DNA from: Gentiana macrophylla
Lineage: Eukaryota; Streptophyta; Magnoliopsida; Gentianales; Gentianaceae
Length of the DNA: 64,000 nt
NCBI GenBank assembly: GCA_026214975.1
Contig: CM047810.1
Location: 93,884,316 to 93,948,315 of the forward strand
Direction of reading: 5' to 3'
Below, piece after piece: positions 23,108-35,803 of this stretch. The notes beneath the pieces are model-generated. The model did not search any database, was not told where the DNA came from, and was given only the letters and a program-made list of their open reading frames with translations. Made by a program: the position numbers and the translations under genes. The first letter of the stretch is position 1. The number at the start of each line of letters is the position of its first letter.

Positions 23108-23434
23108 TCAATTTCCTATGCATTGTATTATTTGCGTAAATCTTGTTGACTATTTTGTCATTTTGCTCTATGGAATACCGAGACAATTTTCATGGATCTT
23201 CAGTGCCCTGCTTCATCAAAAAGGAAAAAAACTCAATTTTCTTATAAATAAATTTACAATTCGAACCACATGTAAGATATCGCAAACCCTAAGATTGAAG
23301 CAGGTTCATTATTCAGCACAAAAACAATAATTAAAAAAAATAAAAAGCAGAGAAATTAAGAAGAAGAAGAGGAGGCGGGGAACAAGAAGAGTGCAGCCCA
23401 TCCCCATCTTCTATAAACCATAAAAGCTGAACCC

Positions 23435-23436
<2 letters not shown>

Positions 23437-23513
<77 letters not shown>
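23437..23513. repeat. (AT)n(GT)n compound microsatellite
   Basis: About 50 bp of AT repeat running into about 27 bp of TG repeat. The His/Thr-rich and Ile/Tyr-rich peptides it encodes are artefacts. Confidence 0.95.
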
Positions 23514-25146
23514 ACTTTAGTCCAAAATTATGTTTCTCTACTGTTGAATACGATAACTTACGACACTTGAAACAACATTTACCTTTAAAAAACACATTGA
23601 AGTCAAAAGTCATAAACCACTTGGCACATGAAATCATGTCACAATATGACATCAATATTCTCTTAGATGTCACACAATTATTGACCGTAAAGTCAACTTA
23701 TGAATCATAGAATATGGTAAATTATATTGTTTTAAGCAATATAATAAACTAAGATACCAAAGATTGTGTGTTTTATCTAATCAGTATGATCAAACATAGA
23801 ACCGGCGCATATTAACAAGTCATTGCAATACAAAATAAGATTACCATTATCTTACTGACTATGTTTCGATCGGCATAAATTTCTCAACCATCTTCTATAT
23901 TGTGACGTTCCGTTTCCGGACACCGAGTTTTTATCCGAAAATGAATACCCGGCACATATATAACTCGTATTTATATCAAATTATATACGTAAGTCTTACA
24001 GTACAACATCAGAGTATAATTGCGGAAATTAAACTCGGGGAAACATACATAACTAGGGGTACATTAGGAAAACCAAATGTCGATACCATTACAACATTTA
24101 TGGTTTGGGAAAAACAACGATAATTCACAGGGCCAAAAGTTACAATAATTATACTACGATAACAAAAGATAGTCTATCATATATTACATTCTACAAAAGC
24201 CAAGGATAACAAAACAACACTTCAAAGCATCCGAGGGCACTCCTCGATGTGCTCGTCATCACAGACGTCATCGTAACCTGCATCACCTTCTTGGGGTGGG
24301 TACAATATAACGAAGGGGTAAGTACATACATACTTAGTAGGGAGTAGAAGCATCGGATCTATACAAATAACAACAATATATATAAACAACACCGAATGTC
24401 TACACACACGACCAAGTATGTTATAAAAGTCCAAGGATACTTTGCTAGCAAACTTACGAAACAAAGGGATGAGTTGCTTAAAAGTCCAAGGATACTTTGC
24501 GAGGTGACGGATGCATCACGACAGATTCAACCCCTTAAATGGCATAGGGATAGCCCCTAAGTGGAGTCCACTCCCGGCTGTGATATAGAAACGTGCCTCA
24601 CCAAGGACTAGAATACTTTATCTTTTAGACTCTCAAGCATGTATTTATGCGTTTTAAACTAACCACCTGAGTTCATTGCACATAAAAATGCTTCTAAGGA
24701 CTACTAGACCTTAGACAACCTTAAGTTATATTACCTATCACGTATCACAGAAATATTGGATTCTAATCCAATACCCACAAGGCTAAGGAATAATGTTTCC
24801 GATGATCCTGAGTTTCTCCCCGCAGAGGGTCTCCACAAGGTGCTGAGCCAAATCCACCAGAAACCGAACCCTTAACTTTGCCACATAAAAAATACGACAT
24901 TGACTATCAAAGTCAACATCACGTAAGACAAAATGAGATGTGTTCTAATGCTCCCGTGAGGTACGGTGCGGAGCCAAAGCCACTAGAACACAAACATTTC
25001 ACTTTACATCACACCACAAAAGGATCAATACTTAGACATGCTTATAACAAAAACAGATTCAATTGAACATCTCCCAACCTTAGATTATTGAAGAAAAGCT
25101 TAAGCCAAGCGTTGCTCTTGTCATTTGTGAATCTCGTGGTGTGCTT

Positions 25147-25265
<119 letters not shown>

Positions 25266-25699
25266 GTGTGATTTAATATTTATATGTGTGTGTATATATT
25301 TGTGTGTGTATACATGTCGATGTATATCACTATTGATTATGGGAAGTCTTTAATCAAAGTCGGTTCTCACAATGCACCCATAAAAGTTCGATTCTCATTG
25401 TAGTGAACTTTAGAGTGATGCACTTGAGTGGATTATGTGTGATGTAAATAAAATTCCCTTTAATTATCACTACATGTAAACAAGTAATATCCGATCGAGA
25501 CAATTATCTATTAATACTTCAATTAAATACCTCACACACGTAGTGTTTTCCCGGCCTAATAGGACCTATGACAATATGAAACAAAATAATTTACATGGAT
25601 TTATAAGATCACTTTTAATTGGAATATATGACAATATCATGTTGTGTGTATGTATATACACGACACACAATGGCACGGCAGGCGCATGACACACATATA

Positions 25700-25924
25700 C
25701 AGTGGCGGATCCAGACATTTTTTCCAGTGGGGTTACCGGACGGTAAAACTACATTTTTATCCAAAAATGTGTTCCAGTGGGGTCACCGAAGCCTAAAACT
25801 ACATTTTTAACAACAAAATGACATTTTTTAACAACAAAATTATATCGTTTAAATACTTAAAAAAATTCTCCGGATCTCAGTGGGGTCACGTGACCCCACA
25901 TGAGTATACATAGATCCGCCAGTG
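25700..25924 (+). mobile_element. hAT-type MITE, 225 bp (TSD CACATATA)
   Basis: The ends are CAGTGGCGGATCCA and, reversed, CACTGGCGGATCTA, a near-perfect terminal inverted repeat. A perfect 8-bp duplication CACATATA flanks it (25692-25699 and 25925-25932). Both features are diagnostic of hAT elements. It has no coding capacity. The interior repeats the phrase tccagtggggt several times. Confidence 0.85.
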
Positions 25925-26230
25925 CACATATATGGAAAGAACAGAGAAGACAAAAAAACCGGAAAAAACCGAAACCAAGCCGATCCAAACCGGACCGAAT
26001 AAAATGGTTTTACATAGTTATGGTTCGTTTTTGGTTTGTGAATTTAAAAACCGTAAAAAATGATTTGGTTTTAAAAGTGATGCCAGCAAACATAATAAAG
26101 ATGCAAACAATTTTATTTTTTTTGAAAGGTAGATGCAAACAATTTTAAGGGTGCCAACAAAGCCTACGAAAAAATACTACTAAGCATGGCTATATGCCAC
26201 AATGAATCAATGATGTGTGCTTCACCCAGG

Positions 26231-27460
26231 TAGACCTGGGCGGTTCCAGGTCCAAATCCGGGTCGGACCGCGCGGTTCCATCGGTCCCACGGTCCAGTGA
26301 ATCCAGCGGCTCCACGGTCCAACCTGGTTTGTGTTCCACGGACCGGCTCGCCGAAGCCCATGCGTCAGTACGAATCCCGTGATTGAACCGGCCGAAAAAA
26401 ATGGCGGTCGAACCGGCGGTTCTATTTTTTTTTTTTTTCTTCCCGTTTTTCCTGTTTTTTTTTTTTTTCCTTTTCTTTTCTCCAAGTTGGACCACCTTGA
26501 ATCCAACTTATATTATTTCAAAAATTTTGAATAATTTATTTTTATCAATGTAACCGTCATTTATTTTCTTAGCAATTCTTTTATTTATAAATAGTGTTGT
26601 TATTTAATGTATAAAATATACCATAAAATGTTGAAAAGTTTATCTTTGATTAAAAATATATTGTGACACTAGTGTCACAACATACTAATATATTGCTTTT
26701 TACTATTATTTTTAATCAAATATATTGTGACACTTTGACTAATCAAATACTACTACTATTTAAATTATTATGACAAGGAAGAGCACATGCTAGTGTTTAG
26801 CAACCAATAATTTTTTTTGTAACACTTATTCAATACACAACATACTAGTGTTTAGATTTATGAAATTATAAAATAAATTATATAAAACACGTAAAACTTG
26901 AATGACAATTTTTTTTTTTAAAATGTTACAAAATATTAATAAACTACACCCAACTCTTTTATTCGTATAAAATAAGTTCATTGGGTCCAGAAAGGTTGTC
27001 CGTATCATATTACTTACATATTATATAGAATATAAGTTATGAAATTAAATATTATATATAGATTGGTTGAAAATAAATATTATACAAGCCGTGTGTTTTT
27101 TTTAAAAACATACTGATGAAATTAAATATTATATATAGTTTAATAACCAATTAGAATTTATTAATAATTTTAACGTAAGTTATACAAATTTTGTATAAAA
27201 AAATTGATTTTTTTGGAACCGAGATTGAAACAGTGATTGTAACCGTGATCTGAACCGTCTGACCCGGGAACCGCCGAGACCCGGACCCGGACCGGGGAAC
27301 CGCCAAACCCGTCGGTTCCCGGGAACCGCCAAACCCGCCGGTTTTCGGGAACCGGCAGAACCGACTAGAAATTGGAACCGGCGGTTCCGGTTCCATTTTG
27401 GACCCGGAACCGGAGGGTCGTGCCATGGACTCGGAACCGGCCCGGAACCGGTCACGTCTA
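26231..27460 (+). mobile_element. hAT-type non-autonomous element with GGTTCCGG-rich arms, 1230 bp (TSD CACCCAGG)
   Basis: TAGACCTGGGCGG at the left pairs imperfectly with the reversed right end TAGACGTGACCGG. CACCCAGG is duplicated at 26223-26230 and 27461-27468, and the empty site reads cacccaggtaacg in the other LTR (about 46655). About 250 bp at each end is GC-rich and built of short GGTTCC/CCGGAA/GGAACCG words in inverted orientation; the centre is AT-rich and non-coding. Open frames in the arms are composition artefacts. Confidence 0.8.
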
Positions 27461-27503
27461 CACCCAGGTAACGGGTAAGCAAGGTAATTTGTTTTATTTG
27501 TTT

Positions 27504-27524
27504 TCTTACTAACTAATACAAAGG
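27504..27524 (+). other. Helitron 5' terminus (outer)
   Basis: It begins TCTTACTAACTAATACAAAG exactly where homology to the chromovirus LTR stops. The preceding host base is T rather than the usual A. Confidence 0.75.
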
Positions 27525-27676
27525 GATGGGGGAGCCTTCCTATGCTGCCACGTGTTACTGCGTGATTGGTCAGGCCTTAAATTAGGTTTTTTTTTTTGCT
27601 TTTTTTCTTTTTTTCTTTTTTTGGCTTCTCATTTATTTTCCCCCTTATTTTCCCCTTATACGTTTTGTAAGATATA

Positions 27677-27947
27677 CTACCTCCGGTCCAAAATATAAGT
27701 CATCCTACACTTTTCTACTTGTCCCATAATATAAGTCATTCTACATTCTAAATGCAACATTTATCGCTCTTTTCTATCTTACCCTTAATTTATTATGAAT
27801 TCAACAACTTTTCATTACTTAACAACTATTGCATTAATGATAGTCAAGGGTATTTTAGACATTAACCTTCAAATTAATGACATTCAACCAATTCCTTAAT
27901 CTGTGTGAAAACTCCAGGATGAAACTTATATTTTAATCAGGATGTAG
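27677..27947. mobile_element. Stowaway-type MITE, 271 bp (TSD TA)
   Basis: The left end is CTACCTCCGGTCCAAAATATAAG and the reversed right end CTACATCCTGATTAAAATATAAG, a terminal inverted repeat of Stowaway (Tc1/mariner) type, flanked by TA on both sides. It lies inside the Helitron's leader and must have inserted before or after the Helitron moved. No coding sequence. Confidence 0.8.
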
Positions 27948-28057
27948 TATAAGATATCTGAAGGAGGGGAGCGACCACATGTCATTTTTGTGTTTTTTTT
28001 TTTTTTTTTTTTTGGTGGGGGGGGGTATTTATTTTTTTTTTTTATATATAAGATAAT

Positions 28058-28395
28058 GTGTTTATGTCGGGTTTTTTTGGATTCATCGGTTTTCTTGCGT
28101 GTTACGTATTTATTATTCTTTTGCATGTTCGGTTTTTTTACTTCTATATATTATGTTTGTGTGTCGTTTTTTCCCCTTGGTCTTCGCTTTTTTCCCTATT
28201 TTTTCGTTATATTCGTTTTTTTCCCCTTGTTTTCTTATTATTCTTTTTAACGATGATTCATCCGTTCACTGGGTTTAAAATGATATTTTTACCCTCTTTT
28301 CTTATATATTTTATATAATCTGTGTATGTCGGTTTTTTTTTGCATTCATCGGTTTTTTTGCGTGTTACGTATTTATTATTCTTTTTCATCTTCGT
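28058..28395 (+). repeat. Diverged direct repeat in Helitron 5' region
   Basis: The phrase from tgtttatgtcgg to cgtgttacgtatttattattctttt occurs near 28060 and again near 28320, about 262 bp apart, in pyrimidine-rich sequence. Confidence 0.6.
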
Positions 28396-28443
28396 TTTTT
28401 TTTTCATCTTCGTTTTTTTACTTTTATATATTGTGTGTGTGTA

Positions 28444-29330
28444 GATCAAAAAACGAATGCGCCGTATCTAGTATCTACCAAACTCTTTCCTTAGCGGCCT
28501 CGAAAGGGATATCGATAAAATTGGAAGCGTATGAAAACAAAATTGATGTGCTATTTTAAGTTATGAAATTAAAATCGATACAGGAATAGTCGGACCAGTG
28601 GGTTCCGGATATCGGAGGGTTTTAAAGCAAAAAAAAAACTAATAAATAGCTCGAAAGGGATATCACTTTTTATTTTTTCCCTCATTGTTTTCTTTTATAT
28701 GTTGTGTGTATATTTAGCACCTCGACAGGAGAATCACGACTGGTATCAAATCAAGAAACGGATGCATCGTATCTACTGAACTCTTTTCTTAGCGGCCTCG
28801 AAAGAGATATCGCTTTTTATATCGATAAAATTGGAAGCGTATGAAAACAAAATTGATGTGTTATTTTAAGTTATGGAATTAAAATCGTTACGGAAATAGT
28901 CAGATCAGTGGGTTCCGGATATCGGAGGGTTTTATACCAAAAAAAAGAAAAAAAATCTAATACATAGCTCGAAATGGATACCACTTTTTGTTTAGCGGCC
29001 TCGAAAGGGATATCGTTTTTTATATCGATAAAATTGGAAGCGTCTGAAAACAAAATTGATGTTTTATTTTAAGTTACGGAATTAAAATCGATACGGAATA
29101 GCCGGACCAGTGAGTTTCGGATATCGGGGGGTTTTTTTTTTTTTTTTTTAGGGGGGTTTTAAACCCAAAAAAAAATCTATTAAATAGCTCAAAAAGGATA
29201 TCACTTTTTATATCGATATAATTGGAAGCGTATAAAAATAAAATTCATGTGTTCTTTTAGGTTACGGAATTAAAATCGATATGAAAATAGTCGAACCAGT
29301 GAGTTTCGGATATCAAAGGTTTTAAATCAA
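28444..29330 (+). repeat. Four-copy direct repeat in Helitron 5' region
   Basis: A core of about 115-125 bp containing atcgataaaattggaagcgt, aaaacaaaattgatgtg, ggaattaaaatcgatac and gttccggatatcggagggtt occurs at about 28509, 28816, 29021 and 29210. Three copies are preceded by tagcggcctcgaaagggat. Spacing is irregular (about 307, 205 and 189 bp). No coding potential. It lies between the two candidate Helitron 5' ends. Confidence 0.75.
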
Positions 29331-29373
29331 AAAAAAAAAAAAAAAAAAAAACAGCAGCAGGATTTTTTTATTA

Positions 29374-29396
29374 TCTTACTAAGTAATATTACAAAG
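29374..29396 (+). other. Second Helitron 5'-terminus-like motif (inner)
   Basis: TCTTACTAAGTAATATTACAAAGG is preceded by A. It matches the outer terminus at 27504 in all but one base and a 2-base gap over about 22 positions. It could be the original start of the coding Helitron. Confidence 0.55.
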
Positions 29397-29399
29397 GTT

Positions 29400-30950
29400 T
29401 AGGTGGCATAGATAATCTAGGGAGACATAAACACGTGTATACCATAATTTTAACCTTCAAGATTTTTTTTCCCTACTTTCTACCTAATAAAAATTATATT
29501 ACTTTAATAATATCATTTGGATTAGAAAGCTTTGGCTGGCAATACCCACTTTCACCAACTCTCCCGATTTTCAAGACTTGAATACCCTTTTTTTCCTTCT
29601 CCTTCGTACGATTAACTCTGTTCATTATCCGATCTCAGTTTCTTCACATGGAAAAGTTCAGGTTTTGGTCAATGGAACTCGATTTTCTGGCTGATTTTGA
29701 TGGAAATTGGATCAATTACTGCTCATTCCGATGTGCTCTCAAGTCTTTGTTGCATTCGAATTGCATCTGCTCATGGATGATGGATTCGGGTGGATTCACT
29801 GATGTATGACACATACCAGCAAGAAAAGCTTTCATCTATGTAAGGACACTTTTAATTCTTTTTAATTGAATAGTTTATTTTCGTAATTAGCTCATATACA
29901 GTGACCCTATGTATGAACACTTAAACCTTTAGCTTCACATGATGTTTCCTCTTCCTTAAATAGAAGATCTTACCGAAACAAAATTTACATTCACACAACT
30001 CTTTTATCACAGGTATATAAGCATGCATAAACTTGAATATAAAGCTTTCATTTTTCCTTCGGTTGCGTTGTGCAATAGATAGTCCTTAGATATGAACATA
30101 AAGGTTTCATTGATATATTCTGTGTGTGTTGAATTCCTTATCAGATTAAGCATGCATAAACTTGAATATAAATATTTCTTTATTGCTTGGTTTGTCTTGT
30201 GCAATAGATAGTCCTTAGCTTTAAACAGAAAGGTTTCATTGATATATTCTATCTTTGTTGAATTTCTTATCAGGCTTTGTAGCTATTTCATTTGGATTCT
30301 GCATATCAAAACATCACTCAATTTCAGGTATAATTTATGTACTTTATTCTTATCTCTAAAAATTTCTAAATTCATCATCTTTGTAAACCATGTGTGCTTA
30401 TTAGTATGTACATTAGTCTGCATATTTAACAGGATGTATGTAATAGTCTGTATGTAATGGCCTGTGGCTTTCTTCATCATATGCTTATATATTCATTGGT
30501 TTGTTGATCACAGACATGTTTTCTTTTCCTATATGTGCTCCTTGTTTCAAGTCTCCTTAATCATATGCTTGTTTGGCATGCAGTTTATGATTTCCATTTA
30601 CCTTTTATCGTTTTTTGGTGTACCTTCTTGTAGTCAAACTTGTTGGGTTGTGCTTTTTAGTAGTCATTTATTTCCTTGCCTTGTAGTGATATAATTTGTA
30701 GCTTCATATGCTTGTTTGCCATTCAGTTTAGCCTTTGCATTTACCTTTTACCGTTTCATGGTGTAGCTTCTTGCAGTCAAACTTGTTGGGTTGTGATTTT
30801 TAGTTGTTGTGTATTTGCTTGACATGTGCTGATATAGTTTGTACCCTACACATTTGTAACTGAAACTTGAACATTTAGGTTGTCTATCCAGCTTGTAGTT
30901 CCTGATAATGTAGGTTTCACATAGATTTGGTCATGTCCCTTTAGAGAGTG
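29400..30950 (+). other. Helitron leader upstream of RepHel
   Basis: No protein of known family. Two tandem duplications are visible: 30018-30147 repeated at 30148-30277 (agcatgcataaacttgaata, gcaatagatagtcctta, aaggtttcattgatatattct), and about 30555-30670 repeated at about 30700-30805 (catatgcttgtttg, tttaccttt, agtcaaacttgttgggttgtg). The upstream half may contain the promoter and 5' leader of RepHel. Confidence 0.45.
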
Positions 30951-31584
30951 TCATGGTTACCTCTAGGCCATGGCTTAGTTGTTCTCTGGTTCCAGCTACT
31001 GAAGTAGCTGTTTCAACAAGTCAGATACCTCATAGTGCTCCTTTTACAGCGGAAAGGCTTCAGGAATATAGGAAATTATCAATTATACGGTGGCGTCGTA
31101 AGAAACTCGGGTTTCAGAGCTCTTTGTCTAAAGAAGACACTGCTCTTGTTGCAGCTGATTCTCGGTGCCATCTTCTTTGTACGGCTCCTCCGGTCAACAA
31201 ACAGAATAAAAAAAACCTTTCGCGTGCGCGTTAACAAAAAAATGAAGGTGGCCTTATGCATTAAAAACTGCGTTTGCCATCTTCACGGGACGGATGCTCA
31301 TTCCTTACCCGCTTTAAGTGATACTCTAATACTTGGTGCCCTATTAGGGATGAAACCAACACATGTCTGTCATGATGTTGTGCTAATCCCTGACAATCAT
31401 GCACACTCCATACCCTCGCTGCCCTCACATGTTGACCAACCTGTACACCGTGTTGCACAGATATGCACTACATCTCCAGCATATGCCCATGCTTGCTTCG
31501 ATGTTGAATCTACAGCTTCTGCAGTGCCTTTTCCATATGTTTCTCAACTAAATAAAACACATAAGAAAAAAAACATCAAACCCT

Positions 31585-32120
31585 GTGCCTTCTGCTCATA
31601 GTACCCTTGCAGCTATTCCAGCTTCCTCGAGCATCTTGCCGGTTGTTGATAGTTGTAGCTCGTGTGGAGCTATTAAGTTTGCTCATGAAACTATAAATTC
31701 GTGCTGTGGTTCAGGTGCCATTGTTCTGGTAAGTACTCCATTGCCAATTGTGTTGGTTGAATTATTGACTTCTGGTTCTCAAGAGTCCAAGAACTTTAGG
31801 TCGTGCATTCGGGCTTATAACAATCATTTAGCGTTCACTTCACTTGGTGCAACTTACGACAAGGATTTGTCCCGTAGAAATAAAGGAATATACACTTTTA
31901 GGGTTCAAGGACAGGTCTACCATTTCATGCTAGACTTGTTAGGCATGGATGAATCTTCGAAAAACTTGCAATTCTATCTCCATGACACAAAACACGAAAT
32001 AAACAATAGGCTGATTTGTTGTCCAAGATTGTATGAGATGTCACTCGAGAAAATCTTATTAGTCTTAGAGGAAAATCCATATGCCACGTTCTTTAGGAGT
32101 CTACAAAACGGCCAGGGCTT
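31585..32120 (+). pseudogene. RepHel N-terminal segment
   Basis: This frame shows a Cys-rich start (CSSCGAIKF, then CCGSGAIVL) followed by AFTSLGATYD, GIYTFRVQGQVYHF and NPYATFFRSL, the conserved lead-in of plant Helitron Rep/helicase proteins ahead of the Rep domain. A frameshift near 32105-32120, within ctacaaaacggccagggctt, shifts it out of phase with the downstream Rep frame. The first exon or start is not established; frames upstream at 30953-31600 could hold more N-terminal sequence but are unrecognised. Confidence 0.7.
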
Positions 32121-32135
32121 GAGGAACATGATATT

Positions 32136-33734
32136 TTGTTGTATTGTAATCCACACGAGGATCAACGTGTTTACAACAAACCTTCAGTCCATCAAGTTGC
32201 TGGTATTCTGGTTGATGGGACTGAAAATCCCCATAGAAGCATTAAAATATTCACCTATAGTGGTCGTTCTCACAGCATTCAGTATTACTATGCATGCTAC
32301 GATCCTCTTCAATATCCTTTGTTGTTTCCAAACGGTCAATTAGGTTGGCACCAAGGCATTCTTAAACAAGGGGTTTAAAAAAAAAGGAAACGGCCTAGAT
32401 TAGATCTTTTGAACATGCAATTAGACCCTCTCAGTGTATGCGATGCTGATGAGTTGTTGGAACATGAAAACCATACAATGAATCTAAACATCGATGATCC
32501 AAACAATGTCTCAATACGAGAGTATTATTGCTATAGATTTCAGATTAGAGCATTAGATCAATCGTACCTACTCCATTTTGGCCGTCTTTTTCAACAATAT
32601 GTTGTGGATATGTTCGTAAAGCTAGAGACTCAGAGATTAAATTACTTTAGGTATCAGCAAGAAAACATCAGGCATGATTTCTTGCAAGGGGTTACAGACG
32701 CGTTTGACTCAGGTGAAAAAGTCTGTGGCAAGATAGGTCAACGTGTCGTCTTGCCCGCCACTTTCATAGGCTGTCCTCGCCACCTGAGGAAGAAATACTT
32801 AAATTCTATGACCTTAGTTCGTAAGTTTGGAAAGCCTGACATCTTCTTAACAATGACATGCAATCCTAACTGGCCTGAGATCAAAGAACATTTAAAACAT
32901 GGAGAGTTGGCTCAGGATAGGCCAGATCTCATGTGTAGGATTTTTAAGGCTAAACTAGAAGAGCTAAATAATGAGTTGTTCAAGAAGAATATCTTCGGAT
33001 CAGTTGCAGCATACACATATGTGATTGAATTTCAGAAGAGAGGGCTACCTCATGCCCATTTCTTATTGATACTTAAGCCACATTATAAACTCTATCGTCC
33101 GGAAGAGTTTGACAACTTTGTTAGTGCTGAAATCGCTGACCAAACTGCCCATCCACATCTATATGCATTGGTTTTGAAACACATGCTTCACGGGCCTTGT
33201 GGAAATCAAAATCCTACCAATGTGTTTATGAAAAAAGATGGTACATGCAAAAATTTCTATCCAAATCCATTTTATGACGAAACAAATGCCACAGATGATG
33301 CCTACCCGAATTACCGTAGGAGGAACAATGGTATACGTGTAAAAGTTAGGGGTGTTTGGTTAGACAACCGATGGGTTGTACCGTATAACCCTTACCTTCT
33401 TGCAAAATTTGACTGCCATATGAATGCCGAGATTTGCTCTACAATAAAGGCTGTCAAGTACATTTACAAGTACATTTGTAAGGGAAGCGATCAAATCCTG
33501 TTTAATGTGTCAAGCAAAGCTCAAACAGACATGCCGTCTAAAGACAATGATGAGGTGAATGAGATAGACCAATATAGAAGTGGAAGGTGGATCTCAGCAC
33601 CTGAGTCGTTGTTGCGGATCTTTAGATTCCCTCTTACTGAAATGAAACCTCCCGTCATACAGATGCATTTGCATTTAGAAAATTACCAACTGGTCACCTT
33701 TAAACAAAAACAGCTTCTTTCAAATGTTCTCTAG
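32136..33734 (+). pseudogene. RepHel Rep domain (HUH, two-tyrosine nuclease)
   Basis: It nicks DNA and covalently binds the 5' end to start rolling-circle transposition. In one frame, interrupted by TAA at 32376-32378, one sees RVYNKPSVHQVAGILV, YDPLQYPLLFPNGQLGWH, then SIREYYCYRFQIR, the HUH-type motif FQKRGLPHAHFLL (here H-A-H) and the paired-tyrosine motif KYIYKYICKGSDQ. All catalytic residues of Rep (two His, two Tyr) are present. A TAG at 33730-33732 ends the frame. Homologous sequence (MLTEFFVMNQ, YSEFPDFF) continues past it to about 33860, where TGA follows. This is the largest intact Rep piece, but it is separated from the helicase by stops and a frameshift. Confidence 0.9.
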
Positions 33735-33955
33735 GACCCTATGAATAAGAAAACCATGCTGACTGAATTCTTTGTCATGAATCAAACAAATGTTGTTGCA
33801 AAAGAAAAGAATTGCACCTATTCAGAATTCCCAGACTTCTTTATTTGCCTTCTAGACAAATGAACATGGAAACTACGGCTAAGAGGCAACACTGTTGGTA
33901 GAGTTGTACCGCATCTGACCCGGTCGAAAGCGGCGTTACTTTTCACGCTGTTTTA

Positions 33956-35803
33956 GTGAAGTCCGCTCCAACGTCGTATGCAGACCTAAAAACTATGAAT
34001 GGGCGGGTGTTTCCCACGTACCATGAGCCAGCCTTAGAACTGGGTTTGTTGGAACAAAATAATAGCCAAGAAGAATGCATGTCAGAGGCTGCACTGTACA
34101 ACATGACTTCTGCACTTAGGAAACTTTTTGCTGACCTACTTATACATTCGTGCCCAAAAAATCCTTCCGATTTGTGGTTCAATTTTGAGGAAAGTATGTC
34201 CAGTGACTTTGCTTATGGATCACATATACCACAGCATTTAGTAAGGATTAAAGTATTACAGCAGATTAATTCCTATCTGGAGGGTATGAGGAAGAGCATT
34301 AAACACTTCAACATCTGTCCAGAGTCGTACTCGGATGCTTCGGATATGTTGCGTGACCCAAATCGAGAACTGCATATAGAACAAAGCATTCCAGTTTCTG
34401 CTTCAGATTTGTCATCTCACACACTTCTTAATGCAGAACATAAAGCAGCATTTATGTGTATAATTGATGCTGTGGTTGCAAACAAGCCATTGGCTTTCTT
34501 TGTAGACGGTCCTGGCGGCACTGGTAAAACATTCCTTTACCGTGCGCTTCTGGTTGCTGTTCGTGCAAAAGGCATTATAGCATTAGCCACAGATACATCA
34601 GGAATAGCTGCTTCTCTACTACCCGGAGGTCGTACGGCGCATTCTAGATTCAAAATCCCTATAGATGTTGAGGATAGCTCGACCTGCAAAATTAGCAAGA
34701 AATCTTCCTTAGCTGTGCTTATAAAAGAGTCAAAGCTTATTCTTCGGGATGAGGCACCAATGGCCAAGAGAATAGCTGTTGAGGCTTTGGACAGCCCGCT
34801 GAAAGACTTGATGGAATCTACAGAGATGTTTGGTGGGAAAGTGGTTGTTTTAGGAGGTGATTTATGCCAAACGCTGCCAGTAGTTACAAAGGGGACTAAA
34901 GGTGAAACAATCAACGCTTCTTTAATAAAGTCTCCTTTATGGCCAAAGCTGATACAGCTACGCCTTTCTAAAAACATACGCGCCCGTCTAGATCCTGCGT
35001 TCACCTCTTACTTACTACAAATAGGAGATGGTGTTGATCAACCAAAAGATGTCGGCATGGCCTCATTGCCTACGAATATATGTCACGTCCCTCGTGACAC
35101 ACTCAGCTGTTTTCAGGATTTCATATCCACCGTTTATCTTGACCTGGAAGGGTTGGCTGCCGGACATATCCCTTTTGCAAATAGAGCTATCCTCACCACC
35201 AAAAATTTGTTCGTTGATGAGCTCAATGAAAATATCATACAACAATTCCCAGGCATCGAGATTGAATACTTAGGCTTCGATGAAACTACGAACCCGTATG
35301 ACCAAGGCATATATCAGGACATGCTGAATGCCTTGTCGCCAAACAGATTACCACCGCATAGGCTTGTTCTAAAACTGAATGCACCGATAATTTTGTTACG
35401 CAATATTGATACAAGTGAAGGGCTATGCAATGGCACACACTTAATATGCAAGGATTTCTCAAAAAATGTTATCCATGCCGAGATTGTAATCGAAGATTTT
35501 GCTGGTAAACAATTTTTTATACCTAGAATCCCTTTACGCCCAACGAAGGGTGAATTCTGTCCAGTCTCTTACAAGAGGATACAGTTCCCGGTGCGTCTTT
35601 GCTTTGCTATGACGATTAACAAATCCCAAGGTCAGACTTTAGATTTTGTTGGTGTTTACCTAAAAGAACATGTTTTCTCGCATGGTCAGTTATATGTGGC
35701 CCTATCGCGTGCGCGAACATCAGCCCATGTCAAGGTTTTCATAAACAACACAAACACTGAACAGAATACAAACACTAACACACGAAACGATGTATACAAA
35801 TAA
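33956..35803 (+). pseudogene. RepHel Pif1-like helicase domain
   Basis: It would unwind donor DNA during Helitron movement. The 615-codon frame shows ADLKTMNGRVFPTYHEPALELGLL (link region, quoted only in part by key residues), Walker A GPGGTGKTF, Walker-B-like LILRDEAPM, VVLGGDLCQTLPVV, SKNIRA, FAMTINKSQGQT and HGQLYVALSRARTSAHVKV, all Pif1/RecD-superfamily motifs in order. Two departures are seen: the family's usual Trp before DEAP is Arg, and the usual FRQ is LCQ. It is out of phase with the Rep frame, so as written the RepHel protein cannot be made without correcting at least two frameshifts and three stops. Confidence 0.9.

Noticed and set aside
26164..26534. Overlapping Gly/Trp/Lys-rich open frames, and similar ones at 27151-27482 and 37198-37494
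   Set aside because: They fall in the GC-rich, word-repetitive arms of hAT-type elements, have homopolymer Lys runs, and show no domain.
34537..35004. 155-codon minus-strand frame
   Set aside because: It is the antisense shadow of the Pif1-like helicase, which has the conserved motifs on the plus strand.
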